Origin: Arthrobacter sp. zg-Y1171
GTDB lineage: Bacteria; Actinomycetota; Actinomycetes; Actinomycetales; Micrococcaceae
Direction of reading: 5' to 3'
NCBI RefSeq assembly: GCF_025244845.1
Contig: NZ_CP104264.1
Span: forward strand, 3,100,001-3,164,000
DNA length: 64,000 nt
Of the stretch, positions 43,852-52,273 are shown one piece after another. A program made the translations under genes and the position numbers. Numbering within the stretch: the stretch's first letter is position 1; each line of letters opens with the position of its first letter. The notes beneath the pieces were generated by a model. The model was given only the letters and a program-made list of their open reading frames with translations, made no database searches and was not told the origin of the DNA.

Positions 43852-43897
43852 GCGCCCATCCTAAGCGGGGCCTCCCCCGGTTCCGTTCAACAGGCTT

Positions 43898-43914
43898 AGG
43901 GGAATCGAACCCCT
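43898..43914 (-). other. tRNA T-arm-like sequence, possible tRNA 3' remnant
   Basis: On the minus strand AGGGGTTCGATTCCCCT matches a tRNA T-arm (GGTTCGATTCC box) with a perfect 5-bp stem, and an outer ACAGG/CCTGT stem surrounds it. I cannot fold a proper D-arm or anticodon arm from the bases 5' of it, so it is not called as a tRNA gene. Confidence 0.3.
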
Positions 43915-43956
43915 GACCTGTCACCCGATCATGGGCAGCAAGGTATTCTTCCGAGC

Positions 43957-44157
43957 ATGACAATTCCCGGGGGTACCGAATCCGACAACCGCTCAAGTGA
44001 CGCCGTCACGTATTTCTGTGGTGCGGTCGCCATGCTGATGTTCTCAATACTCGCTTTCGGAAACGCGTCCGAATGGTTCGACTACGTTTCCGGTGCCATT
44101 TGGCTCGGTTTCGCCGCGGCACTTGGCTACCGGGGTTTCCGCCCGGGAGCGGTCTGA
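43957..44157 (+). CDS. Small two-helix membrane protein
   Basis: 66 residues. After a polar start (MTIPGGTESDNRSSDAV) come two hydrophobic segments, YFCGAVAMLMFSILAFG and VSGAIWLGFAAALGYRGF. The composition fits a real small membrane protein, but I know no family. The ribosome site is weak. It lies 22 bases ahead of another unknown gene. Confidence 0.5.
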   Translation: MTIPGGTESDNRSSDAVTYFCGAVAMLMFSILAFGNASEWFDYVSGAIWLGFAAALGYRGFRPGAV

Positions 44158-44179
44158 GCCGGATCGGCCCGAGCCTTCA

Positions 44180-44605
44180 ATGACCCCAATGACCCCCAGA
44201 ACGTTCCCTTTCTCGCCGACGTCCGCCACCTCGCTCATGGTCGGTGACTTGGTCCCCGTACAGGGCCTGTCCGGCAATTGGGCGTGCCTGCAGGTCGTGG
44301 AAGTCCGGCCTCTGAAGCGCAAGAATTTCATCGTGGCCCTGCTGCCTTGGCGCGGCGGATCGGCGCCCGGCACCGCCGAGGTGGCGGGACTCGTCCCGCT
44401 GGAACGGGCGTTGACCCGGATCGAGATCTTCACCGAAGGTCACCTGCAGGTGATCGGGAATGCAGAGCCGAACGATGCAGGGCAGGAGCGGTGGTACGGC
44501 CCGCTCTATGTGGGCAGGACAACCTCCGTGTGGGGGTGGAAGGCGACGATCCGGCTTGCCCAGGACGTTGCAGACAGCGGGCTGTCACTCGCGGACCCGG
44601 CCTAG
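44180..44605 (+). CDS. Hypothetical protein, possibly Imm26-like
   Basis: 141 residues, soluble, with beta-rich, Trp-containing sequence (LMVGDLVPVQGLSGNWACLQVVEV, RWYGPLYVGRTTSVWGW). The opening VGDLVPVQ...WACLQVVEV recalls the start of Imm26-type small immunity proteins, but that match is weak and I do not assign it. The ATG at 44180 avoids the overlap that a longer upstream start would create with the small membrane gene. Its stop overlaps the convergent marR stop by 4 bases. Confidence 0.5.
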   Translation: MTPMTPRTFPFSPTSATSLMVGDLVPVQGLSGNWACLQVVEVRPLKRKNFIVALLPWRGGSAPGTAEVAGLVPLERALTRIEIFTEGHLQVIGNAEPNDAGQERWYGPLYVGRTTSVWGWKATIRLAQDVADSGLSLADPA

Positions 44606-45057
44606 TCCAGCACCCGGCCCACATGCTGCAGCCAGCGCGCGACGACGGCCAGCTCCTCGGCGCTGAACCCGTCGGTAATCTTCCCGTTCAACTCGCTTAG
44701 GGCCGCTTGCACGACGCCGAGCGCGGCCTTCCCGTCGGCGGTCAGGTTCACCCGGATGGTCCGGCGGTCGGCCGGATCCGGTGCACGGGTGATGAGTCCG
44801 GCCTTTTCCAGCCGGGACAGTAGCCCGCTCAGCCCGGCCGGCGAGGAGTCCACTGCTTCGGCCACCTCGCCGGTGCTCGCGCCGGGACGGGTGGCCAGAT
44901 ACAGCAGCACCCCGGCGGCCGGTGCGCTCAGTCCGCGGTCCTCGCCCCGGCGTCCGATCCACCGCCGCAGCCTTCGCTCGGCGGTCAGCGTCAGGAAGAT
45001 CAGCCGCGGCGGACGCCGACCAGCGCCACCCGTTCCGCCGTTGCCTCCCGCGGTCAT
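44602..45057 (-). CDS. MarR family transcriptional regulator
   Basis: 151 residues. APAAGVLLYLATRPGASTGEVAEAVDSSPAGLSGLLSRLEKAGLITRAPDPADRRTIRVNLTADGKAAL is a complete MarR winged helix-turn-helix. The ATG at 45057 overlaps the stop of the hydrolase gene (ATGA); longer frames overlap the hydrolase gene in the wrong way. It probably binds the palindrome at 45939-45960 that spans the hydrolase promoter, giving a self-regulated two-gene operon. Confidence 0.87.
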   Translation of the reverse strand: MTAGGNGGTGGAGRRPPRLIFLTLTAERRLRRWIGRRGEDRGLSAPAAGVLLYLATRPGASTGEVAEAVDSSPAGLSGLLSRLEKAGLITRAPDPADRRTIRVNLTADGKAALGVVQAALSELNGKITDGFSAEELAVVARWLQHVGRVLD

Positions 45058-45950
45058 GTCCGGTTCGCGATCCGCCCGTCCAGCCAGGCGAGGACTTCGG
45101 GCCACAGCTTGTCCTTGACGCCGCGTCGGAAGAAGCCCATGTGCCCAATGGTGGGTACCCCGGCGTCGTCGGGCGAGTAGGTACGCCGCTCCAGCGGGGC
45201 GTTGGTGAGCCGGCTGTAGATGGCGTTGATCTGTCCCGGGGTGGCCCAGAGGTCGTCGGTGAAGCCGATGGACAGCACCTCGGTCTTGACCCGGGCTGCG
45301 CGTTCGGCGGCGTCCATGCTGGGATCGTCGAAGAAGTAGTTGGGCCGGCGGGACCAGGAGCTCCACTCGAGCATGGCGCCGCCGGGCATGTCCTCACCCA
45401 GGCCCATTTTCCGGCCCGGCACGGCGCCGAGCAGCCGGCCGGTAAGCGGGCCGAGGACCCGCAGGACCAGTCCCACGCGCAGCCGCTCCTTCGGATCCTG
45501 GATGGTCTTGGTGACGCCGGCGTGCGAGGCGATGGCCACGAATCCGAGCAGTCCGTCCGTGCCGTTGTTCAGGGCCATCGCATGTCCGCCGATACTGTGC
45601 CCTACGGCCAGGCGCGGCAGGTCCGGGAACCGCGCGGCCATCCAGTCCGCGGCGGCGGGCACATCCTGGCCCATCCAGTCGCGCATCCGCAGCTTCCGGT
45701 TGGCCTTCGGACTGCCGGAGGCACCGGTTCCGCGGTAGTCGTAGGTCAGGACCGCGTACCCGTTTTCGGCCAGGTATTCGCTGAAGCCGGTGTACAGCCG
45801 CTCGGCCACCGCCGTGGCGGGGTGGATGACGACGGCGGCGCGGGGCGCGTCGTCGTCCGGCAGGCGCAGGGTGCCGGCGAGCGCGCCGCCCGCAGGGACG
45901 GGGATGCTGATCCGTTCGGACGTGACGGCTGACACACTATTATTTCGCAT
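45054..45950 (-). CDS. Alpha/beta hydrolase fold protein
   Basis: 298 residues. VLTYDYRGTGASG is the oxyanion-side motif, LAVGHSIGGHAMAL the nucleophile elbow (G-H-S-I-G, Ser), with an acid in DDLWATPGQ and the catalytic His in PTIGHMGFFRRGVKDKLWPEVLAWL near the end. It is similar to bacterial serine aminopeptidase/lysophospholipase-like S33 hydrolases; the substrate is unknown. The ATG at 45950 lies inside the 22-bp palindrome, so a GTG five codons later (45935), perhaps on a leaderless mRNA, should also be considered. The downstream gene encodes its presumed MarR regulator. Confidence 0.8.
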   Translation of the reverse strand: MRNNSVSAVTSERISIPVPAGGALAGTLRLPDDDAPRAAVVIHPATAVAERLYTGFSEYLAENGYAVLTYDYRGTGASGSPKANRKLRMRDWMGQDVPAAADWMAARFPDLPRLAVGHSIGGHAMALNNGTDGLLGFVAIASHAGVTKTIQDPKERLRVGLVLRVLGPLTGRLLGAVPGRKMGLGEDMPGGAMLEWSSWSRRPNYFFDDPSMDAAERAARVKTEVLSIGFTDDLWATPGQINAIYSRLTNAPLERRTYSPDDAGVPTIGHMGFFRRGVKDKLWPEVLAWLDGRIANRT

Positions 45951-45960
45951 GCGAAGTAAT
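45939..45960. promoter_or_regulatory. 22-bp MarR-type operator over the hydrolase start
   Basis: A palindrome with a perfect TTCGCATGCGAA core and ATTA/TAAT flanks, with a single mismatched pair. It covers the annotated start of the hydrolase-marR operon, and repressor bound there would block it. Confidence 0.75.
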
Positions 45961-45998
45961 CTACACGGGACAGCGGGTTTCGGGTACCCCTCGAAGCC

Positions 45999-46946
45999 CT
46001 ACACCACCACAAGCTCCGTTCCGTCGGCCGCATGGTCGGCCAGCGCGACGCTCTGGATCGCCGGATCCTCATAGGTATTCCAGTAGTAGGTCATCGTCCG
46101 GGACGAGAAGAGCCCGGTGTAGGTGGTCTTCTCAAACTCGCCCGAGCCCATGGCCGCACTGCCGTCCACCATCGCAACCCCCTGCAGGGTATGGAACGCG
46201 CGGCTGACGTTGTCCTCTTCCGTCGTCTTGGGCGGGTAGTGCGCGTGGACGTAGGCCGCGCGCACAAACCGCGACGGCGAGTAGTAGTCGCCGGGGATCC
46301 CCCGCATCAGCGACCCCGAGCCGAACGGGGCCAAGTGTGCCTGGTTGAGCACAACCTCCTCGGGGAAATCGGGCGAGGCATTGAGGTAGTTGCGCAGGTT
46401 CTCGTGGTGCCAGCCGAAGCCGGGCTGGTTGGCCAGGACGTCAACGTCGTCGTGGAAGACGTGCATGCCGTCGTGTGTGTACTCCACCACGATGGATCGC
46501 GTCGAGTCGCCGATCAGCCAGTGCAGCAGCGAGCTCGGGTACTTCTCGTTGATCGGTTTGTCTACGATCACGACGTCGTCCAGTGCGGCCTCGACCTCGT
46601 CCACGGTGGAGAACTGGGAGGCCACCCAGAGCGGAAACTCGAAGGCGGCGACGTTCACCGCGCCGAAGGCCGGTTCGGACGCGTACTCCGCGTACCCCGG
46701 AAAGTTGAGGCCGCCGACGGCCAGGCCTGCGTCGTTTCCGCAGTCGAAGTACAGGGGCGTGTCTTCCTGAACGATGCCCATGCCGATGACGGCATGCTGG
46801 ATCTTCGGCACCGCCCCGAAGGGCGACTTCGTGGCGTACCCGGTGGGCGTCACCACCACCCGCTCCCCGAAGTCAGACGTCCAGTCGAGGTTACGCGCGA
46901 AATAGAGGTTGCCGCTGCCGTCCGAGAACCTGATGCCTGTGCACAT
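45999..46946 (-). CDS. Choloylglycine hydrolase family (bile salt hydrolase / penicillin V acylase type)
   Basis: 315 residues of the Ntn-hydrolase Cys family. The ATG is followed by Cys2, so Met removal exposes the catalytic N-terminal Cys. Arg18 and Asp21 (FARNLDW) and Asn81 (GLNFPGYAEY) match known active-site residues, and a later SPSRFVRAAY carries the conserved Arg. Members hydrolyse amide bonds of conjugated bile acids, penicillin V or acyl-homoserine lactones. In a soil-type bacterium the last two are at least as likely as bile salts. The start at 46946 is forced by the Cys2 requirement. Confidence 0.88.
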   Translation of the reverse strand: MCTGIRFSDGSGNLYFARNLDWTSDFGERVVVTPTGYATKSPFGAVPKIQHAVIGMGIVQEDTPLYFDCGNDAGLAVGGLNFPGYAEYASEPAFGAVNVAAFEFPLWVASQFSTVDEVEAALDDVVIVDKPINEKYPSSLLHWLIGDSTRSIVVEYTHDGMHVFHDDVDVLANQPGFGWHHENLRNYLNASPDFPEEVVLNQAHLAPFGSGSLMRGIPGDYYSPSRFVRAAYVHAHYPPKTTEEDNVSRAFHTLQGVAMVDGSAAMGSGEFEKTTYTGLFSSRTMTYYWNTYEDPAIQSVALADHAADGTELVVV

Positions 46947-47169
46947 ATGGATGCTCCCTGTTGCGGCGAAGCCCTGACGGTGCTTCGCCTGTTCGGTGGA
47001 CCTATGCCGGAGAAGTTGCCCAGGAGTTACGGTGCCAACCAGCCCGCACCCTCCGTGCGCTTTCAGGTTAGGTCCGAACCCCGTGTCCGCGGCAGTCTCC
47101 CCGCCCTTCTCGAACCCGAAACCGCGCAGGTCATCGTGCACGAGGGGCGGCGTGCCTATAAAGGGAACC

Positions 47170-47856
47170 ATGATGAACACCCCCGACACCCCGCTGGAGG
47201 TCTCCCTCCCCTTCACCGGGAAATGGAAGGTGCAGAACAGTCCCCTGCGGCGGGTGCCCAGCCACGGCACGCATCTGCTCGCCACTACCTACGCCATCGA
47301 CTTTGTGGGCGTGGACGACGCCGGCCGGTCGGCTCCCGCGGTCAGCTGGCGTACCGCGTTCGGCACCGAGCCGCCGGAGCTGTTCTTCGCCTTCGGTCGC
47401 CCGATCCTGGCTCCGGTCAGCGGACAGGTGGTTACCGTGCACGACGGCGAAGCGGACCACGAGGCCCGCCGGTCGCAGCTGGCCCTCATCCCCTACCTGC
47501 TGGGCCAGCAGGCGCGGCTGCGGCAGGGCGCCGGGGCGATTGCCGGGAACTACGTCCTTGTCGAGACGTCCGACGGCGGCCCGGTGGTCGGGGTGATGCA
47601 CCTGCGCTCCGGCTCGATCCGGGTTGGCACCGGTGAGCAGGTCCGCGAAGGCCAGCAGCTCGGGGACTGTGGGAACTCGGGCAACTCCACCCAGCCCCAC
47701 GTGCATGTGCAGGCCATGGACGGAGCCGACCCGTGGACCGCCCGCGGATTGCCGCTGGTGTTCCGGTCCTTCGGTGAGAAGCCTGCCCGCGGCCGCACGT
47801 TTATCCCACGGGAGAACATGCTGCCGCAGGAGGCTTCGACGGTGGAAGCGCCCTGA
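47170..47856 (+). CDS. M23 family (LytM-like) peptidase domain protein
   Basis: 228 residues. HGTHLLATTYAIDFVGVD gives the first His and Asp metal ligands, GRPILAPVSGQVVTVHDGE the typical M23 turn, VVGVMHLRSGSIRVGTGEQVREGQQLGDCGNSGNSTQPHVHVQ the later His and the HxH ligand. The zinc site therefore looks intact. No signal peptide is visible, unusual for an enzyme that cuts cell-wall peptides, so a cytoplasmic or non-canonically exported role is possible. The ATG follows AAGGGA. It is divergent from the choloylglycine hydrolase gene across 223 bases without other genes. Confidence 0.8.
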   Translation: MMNTPDTPLEVSLPFTGKWKVQNSPLRRVPSHGTHLLATTYAIDFVGVDDAGRSAPAVSWRTAFGTEPPELFFAFGRPILAPVSGQVVTVHDGEADHEARRSQLALIPYLLGQQARLRQGAGAIAGNYVLVETSDGGPVVGVMHLRSGSIRVGTGEQVREGQQLGDCGNSGNSTQPHVHVQAMDGADPWTARGLPLVFRSFGEKPARGRTFIPRENMLPQEASTVEAP

Positions 47857-47933
47857 TGCACCCCAGCCGGGGCAGGCCTTATCCCCGCTCCGCCGCCGCA
47901 CCAAAGGGGTCCGCCACCGTCCGCAGGCTTAAG

Positions 47934-48734
47934 TCAGTAACTCGCGCGCACGTCGTCATCCGCGGCAGGGAGATATTTAGCAGCCAGGGCTTCGCTGCCC
48001 CGGGCCAGGAGCGCGACGTCGGCACCCACCAGGATGAAGTCCACGCCGGCGTCGATATACCGGCGGGCAGTGGCCTCGGCGAACGCGTTCACGCCCACCG
48101 GTTTCCCGGCGGCCTTCACCATCCGGATGCAGTGCTCGACGGCGGCAATCACGTCGGGATGCTCCTGCTGGCCGAGGTGGCCCATGGACGCGGCGAGGTC
48201 CGCCGGCCCGATGAACAGCCCGTCCACCCCGTCGACGGCGGCAATCGCCTCCACGTTTTCGACGGCGGCGGCGGTCTCGATCTGCACCAGCAGCGTCACG
48301 GACTCGGCGGCATTCTCGAGGTACCCCTCGATCCGGTTCCAGCGCGAGGCGCGGGCCAGGGCGCTGCCCACCCCGCGGATGCCCAGCGGCGGATACCGGA
48401 CGGCCCGGACCAGCTCGGCGGCCTGTTCCGGGGTATCGACCATGGGAATCAGCAGGTTCTGCGCGCCCAGGTCCAGGTACTGCTTGAGCAGCACCGCGTC
48501 CCCAATCGGCGGGCGGACCACCGCGGTGACCGGATAGCCATGCACGGCCTGCAGCTGGGCCAGCAGGGACTCGATCCCGTTGGGGCTGTGCTCGGCGTCG
48601 ATCAGCAGCCAGTCCAGCCCGGACCCGGCGCAGATTTCGGCGACCAGCGGGCTGCCGGAGCAGACCCACATGCCGGTCTGCCGGCCCCCGGCGGCCAGCC
48701 GGGCGGCGAAGGTTTCTTCTACTCGAAGCGGCAT
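47934..48734 (-). CDS. hpaI: 4-hydroxy-2-oxoheptanedioate aldolase
   Basis: A 266-residue class II pyruvate aldolase. LLIDAEHSPNG holds the catalytic His, RPPIGDAVLLKQYLDLGAQNLLIPMVDTPEQA is conserved, and LVQIETAAAVENVEAI and GLFIGPADLAASMG carry the metal-binding Glu and Asp. It splits 4-hydroxy-2-oxoheptanedioate to pyruvate and succinate semialdehyde, the last step of the homoprotocatechuate pathway. The ATG at 48734 lies inside the end of hpaH (16-base overlap). It is the last gene of the hpa operon. Confidence 0.9.
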   Translation of the reverse strand: MPLRVEETFAARLAAGGRQTGMWVCSGSPLVAEICAGSGLDWLLIDAEHSPNGIESLLAQLQAVHGYPVTAVVRPPIGDAVLLKQYLDLGAQNLLIPMVDTPEQAAELVRAVRYPPLGIRGVGSALARASRWNRIEGYLENAAESVTLLVQIETAAAVENVEAIAAVDGVDGLFIGPADLAASMGHLGQQEHPDVIAAVEHCIRMVKAAGKPVGVNAFAEATARRYIDAGVDFILVGADVALLARGSEALAAKYLPAADDDVRASY

Positions 48735-49504
48735 GTGATGGTTCCCAACGGTCCGTAGTCGGCAAAGACGGTGTCGCCCTTGTATACCCACATCGGGCGG
48801 GTGAAGGAGCCGGCGAGGATGATTTCCCCGGCCTCCAGCGAGGTGCCGTGCACGGCGAGCTTGTTCGCCAGCCAGTACACGCCGGCGGCGGGATGGTTCA
48901 GCACTCCGGCGGCGACGCCGGTTTCCTCGATGCCCTGGTTGCGGTAGAGCAGGGCCGACACCCAGCGCAGGTCGACGTCGGCCGGCCGCACCGGGTTCCC
49001 GCCGACCACCATGGCGCCCATCGCCGCGTTGTCCGCGATGGTGTCCACGATGGTCCGGCCCTCCATCTCGATCCGGGAATCCAGGATTTCCAGTGCGGGC
49101 ACCACGTAGTCCGTGGCGTCCAGGACGTCGAACAGCGTGCAGTTCGGCCCGGAGAGCGGCTTGCCCAGCACAAACGCCAGCTCCACCTCGATCCGCGGGT
49201 GCGTGTACCGGTCCCACTCCAGGGTGCAGCCGTTTTCCAGCACCATGTCGTCGAGGATGACGCCGTAGTCGGGTTCGGTGATGCCGGTGGCGGCCTGCAT
49301 GGCCTTGGAGGTGAGGCCGATCTTGTGGCCGGCCAGGGACCGCCCGGAGGCGATCATCCGTTCCCGCCACAGGTTCTGCACGGCATAGGAGTCATCGATG
49401 GTCATGTCCGGGTAGCGCTCGGTCAGGCGCGGCACCGGAGTGCGGGTGCGTTGGGCTTCGAGCAGCTCATCGGCCACCGCCCGGAGAGTCTGGTTATCTA
49501 GCAC
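48719..49504 (-). CDS. hpaH: 2-oxo-hept-4-ene-1,7-dioate hydratase
   Basis: 261 residues of the FAH-like hydratase family. GHKIGLTSKAMQAATGITEPDYGVILDDMV, RIEVELAFVLGKPL with the metal-binding Glu pair, AADYVVPALEILDSRI (here DATDYVVPALEILDSRI) and LSFGPLGTITCRFE-like C-terminus DYGPLGTITCRFE are all diagnostic. It adds water to 2-oxohept-4-ene-dioate before the HpaI step. The ATG is 69 bases after the hpaD stop. Confidence 0.92.
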   Translation of the reverse strand: MLDNQTLRAVADELLEAQRTRTPVPRLTERYPDMTIDDSYAVQNLWRERMIASGRSLAGHKIGLTSKAMQAATGITEPDYGVILDDMVLENGCTLEWDRYTHPRIEVELAFVLGKPLSGPNCTLFDVLDATDYVVPALEILDSRIEMEGRTIVDTIADNAAMGAMVVGGNPVRPADVDLRWVSALLYRNQGIEETGVAAGVLNHPAAGVYWLANKLAVHGTSLEAGEIILAGSFTRPMWVYKGDTVFADYGPLGTITCRFE

Positions 49505-49573
49505 GGCGATTCCTTGGTGTTCGGAGGATGCGACGACGACGACGGCGGCTTCAGCGCCGTCGTCGGGCCCGGT

Positions 49574-50674
49574 CTAGAGCTGGGTGCCGATCTTGAAGCC
49601 CTGCGCGGGCTCGCCGGAGGAGCTGTCGTCGTCGTCGGGGCGGGTGTAGGAGAACCCGTCCGCGCCGATGGTGACCGCCATTTCGGAGGTTTCGGTGCGG
49701 GCGGTGAGCGGCTGCGGGTTGCCGTCCAGATCCAGCACCAGGGAGGCCTCGGTGTACCAGGACGGGACCACGGGATTGCCCCACCAGTCGCGGCGCTGGT
49801 TGTCGTGGACGTCCCAAGTGATGGTCGGGTTGTCCGGATCGCCCGTGTAGTAGTCCTGCGTGTAGATCTCGATGCGGTGGTCGTCCGGATCCAGGATGTA
49901 GAGGTAGAAGGCGTTGGAGACGCCGTGCCGGCCGGGGCCGCGTTCAATCCGGTCGGAGATGCGCAGGGCGCCCATCTTGTCGCAGATCTGGATGATGTTG
50001 TGCTTTTCGTGCGTGGCGAAGGCCATGTGGTGCATGCGCGGGCCGTCGCCGCCGGTCAGGGCGGTGTCATGGACGGTGTGCTTGCGGTGCATCCAGGCGG
50101 CGTAGGTGACGCCGTCGGAATCCTTGATGTCCTCGGAGACGCGGAAGCCGAGGTCCTCCAGGTAGGCGCGGCCGCGGGGCACGTCCGGGGTGACCTGGTT
50201 GAAGTGGTCCAGGCGGACCAGTTCGCCGGCGGAGTAGAGGTCGTAGCGCTGGGTGAGGCGTTCCACGTGCTCGGTTTCGTAGAAGAACTCGTAGGGGAAT
50301 CCCAGCGGGTCCTCCACGCGTACGGAGTCGCCGATGCCCTTCACGAAGCCGTCCTTGCGGCGCTCGGTGCGGCAGCCCAGTTCCTGGTAGTACACCTCGG
50401 CCACGTCCACATCCTCCGGGGTGCGGACGCGGTAGGCCAGGGCGGCGACGGCGGCCACCGGGCCCTTGCGCAGCACCAGGTTGTGGTGGATGAACTCCTC
50501 CAGGGAGCGCAGGTAGATGGCGTTCTCGTCCTCTTCGGTGACGTGCAGGCCGAGGACATCCACGTAGAACTTCCGGGACCGTTCCAGGTCGGTGACCACC
50601 AGGTCCGTGTAGGCGCAGCGGACGATGTCCGGCGGGGCGATGCTGGGGGTGGGAATGCGGTTTTCGATCTCCAT
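49574..50674 (-). CDS. hpaD: 3,4-dihydroxyphenylacetate (homoprotocatechuate) 2,3-dioxygenase
   Basis: A 366-residue two-module extradiol dioxygenase. Metal ligands His157 (VRLDHFNQ), His216 (MHHMAFAT) and Glu269 (HRIEIYTQ) sit exactly two residues later than the His155, His214 and Glu267 known in the Brevibacterium fuscum enzyme. The closest described relatives are that Fe enzyme and the Mn enzyme MndD of Arthrobacter; sequence does not tell which metal is used. It cleaves homoprotocatechuate to 5-carboxymethyl-2-hydroxymuconate semialdehyde. A strong GGAGC ribosome site precedes the ATG at 50674. Confidence 0.94.
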   Translation of the reverse strand: MEIENRIPTPSIAPPDIVRCAYTDLVVTDLERSRKFYVDVLGLHVTEEDENAIYLRSLEEFIHHNLVLRKGPVAAVAALAYRVRTPEDVDVAEVYYQELGCRTERRKDGFVKGIGDSVRVEDPLGFPYEFFYETEHVERLTQRYDLYSAGELVRLDHFNQVTPDVPRGRAYLEDLGFRVSEDIKDSDGVTYAAWMHRKHTVHDTALTGGDGPRMHHMAFATHEKHNIIQICDKMGALRISDRIERGPGRHGVSNAFYLYILDPDDHRIEIYTQDYYTGDPDNPTITWDVHDNQRRDWWGNPVVPSWYTEASLVLDLDGNPQPLTARTETSEMAVTIGADGFSYTRPDDDDSSSGEPAQGFKIGTQL

Positions 50675-50718
50675 GGTTTTGCTCCTTTGCAAAAGGCGGG
50701 GGAAGTGTCGGGGAAGGG

Positions 50719-52236
50719 TTAGCCGTCGACCTTGGCGGCGTCGTCGGTCCCGAACTTGGGGGTGTGGACCTTGCCCAGGGTGATGTGCACGGCCTGCTGG
50801 TCGGTGTAGAAGTCGATGGAGCGGTAGCCGCCCTCGTGGCCCAGGCCGGAGGCCTTCACGCCGCCGAACGGGGTGCGCAGGTCGCGGACGTTGTGGCTGT
50901 TGAGCCAGACCATGCCGGCCTCGGTGTTCTGCGCGAAGTTGTGCGCGCGGGTGAGGTCCTGCGTCCAGATGTAGGCGGCGAGGCCGTATTTGGTGTTGTT
51001 GGCCAGGTCCAGGGCTTCGGCTTCGGTGTCGAAGGGGGTGATGGCGACGACGGGGCCGAAGATTTCCTCCTGGAAGATCCGGGCGTCGGGGGCGACGTCG
51101 GCGAAGACGGTAGGTGCGATGTAGTTGCCTTCTTCGAGGCCTTCGGGGCGGCCGCCGCCGGCGAGCAGGCGGCCTTCGGTCTTGCCGATTTCCACGTAGG
51201 AGGCGACCTTTTCGAAGTGTTCCGGGTGCACCAGGGCGCCCACCTGGGTCTTCGGATCGTGCGGGTCGCCGACGACGATGGTCTTGGCGCGGGCGGCGAA
51301 GCGTTCGCAGAACTCGTCGTAGATGCCGCGTTCGACCAGGATGCGGGAGCCGGCGGTGCAGCGTTCCCCGTTGAGGGAGAAAACGCCGAACAGGGCGGAG
51401 TCGATGGCGGCGTCCAGGTCCGCGTCGGCGAAGATGACGCAGGGGCTCTTGCCGCCGAGCTCCATGGACAGGCCCTTCAGGTTTTCCGCGGCGTTGCGGA
51501 AGATGGTCTGCCCGGTGGTGGTTTCGCCGGTGAAGGAGATCAGCGGGACCTGCGGGTGCTTCACCAGCGCATCGCCGGCTTCCTCGCCCAGGCCGTTGAC
51601 CAGGTTGAAGACGCCCGCGGGGACGCCGGCTTCGGTGAAGATGTCGGCCCAGAGGGACGCGGAGAGCGGGGTGAATTCGGCCGGCTTGAGCACCACGGTG
51701 TTGCCCGTGGCCAGCGCCGGGGCGAGCTTCCAGGATTCGAGCATAAACGGGGTGTTCCACGGGGTGATGAGCCCGGCGACGCCGATGGGTTTGCGGTTCA
51801 CGTAGTTGATCTGGGCGCCGGGGACCTTCATGGCGTCGTCGAACTGGGCGACGATCAGGTCCGCGAAGAAGCGGAAGTTCTCCGCGGCGCGCAGGGCCTG
51901 GCCCTTGGCCTGGGTGATGGGCAGGCCGGTGTCGAAGGTTTCCATTTCGGCCAGGCGCTCTTCCTGGGCTTCGACGGCGTCGGCGATCCTGTTGAGGATG
52001 CGGGCGCGTTCGCGCGGCTTCATCTTCGGCCACGGGCCGTTGACGAAGGCTTCGCGGGCGGCGGCGACGGCGGCGTCGATGTCTTCCTTCTGACCCGCGG
52101 CGGCGGTGGCGTAGGTCTTGTTGGTGACCGGATCCAGGACATCGAAGGTGGCACCGCTGGCGGAGTCCACAAACTTGCCGTTGATGAAGTGCTGGATGTG
52201 GGTGGGGAGGTTCTCGGGGACGAAGTGCGTGGTCAT
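50719..52236 (-). CDS. hpaE: 5-carboxymethyl-2-hydroxymuconate semialdehyde dehydrogenase
   Basis: 505 residues of the aldehyde dehydrogenase superfamily: TPWNTPFMLESWKLAPALATGNTVVLKPAEFTP for NAD binding, SFTGETTTGQ, the active-site Glu in SMELGGKSPCV and the nucleophile Cys in SLNGERCTAGSR. ENLPTHIQHFINGKFVDSASG at the N-terminus is typical of HpaE. It oxidises the ring-cleavage semialdehyde to the dicarboxylic acid, using NAD. It lies between gntR and hpaD with short gaps of under 50 bases. Confidence 0.92.
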   Translation of the reverse strand: MTTHFVPENLPTHIQHFINGKFVDSASGATFDVLDPVTNKTYATAAAGQKEDIDAAVAAAREAFVNGPWPKMKPRERARILNRIADAVEAQEERLAEMETFDTGLPITQAKGQALRAAENFRFFADLIVAQFDDAMKVPGAQINYVNRKPIGVAGLITPWNTPFMLESWKLAPALATGNTVVLKPAEFTPLSASLWADIFTEAGVPAGVFNLVNGLGEEAGDALVKHPQVPLISFTGETTTGQTIFRNAAENLKGLSMELGGKSPCVIFADADLDAAIDSALFGVFSLNGERCTAGSRILVERGIYDEFCERFAARAKTIVVGDPHDPKTQVGALVHPEHFEKVASYVEIGKTEGRLLAGGGRPEGLEEGNYIAPTVFADVAPDARIFQEEIFGPVVAITPFDTEAEALDLANNTKYGLAAYIWTQDLTRAHNFAQNTEAGMVWLNSHNVRDLRTPFGGVKASGLGHEGGYRSIDFYTDQQAVHITLGKVHTPKFGTDDAAKVDG

Positions 52237-52273
52237 GGGGTGTTCCTCTTTCGTCGTTGGAGTCTTGGAAGAT

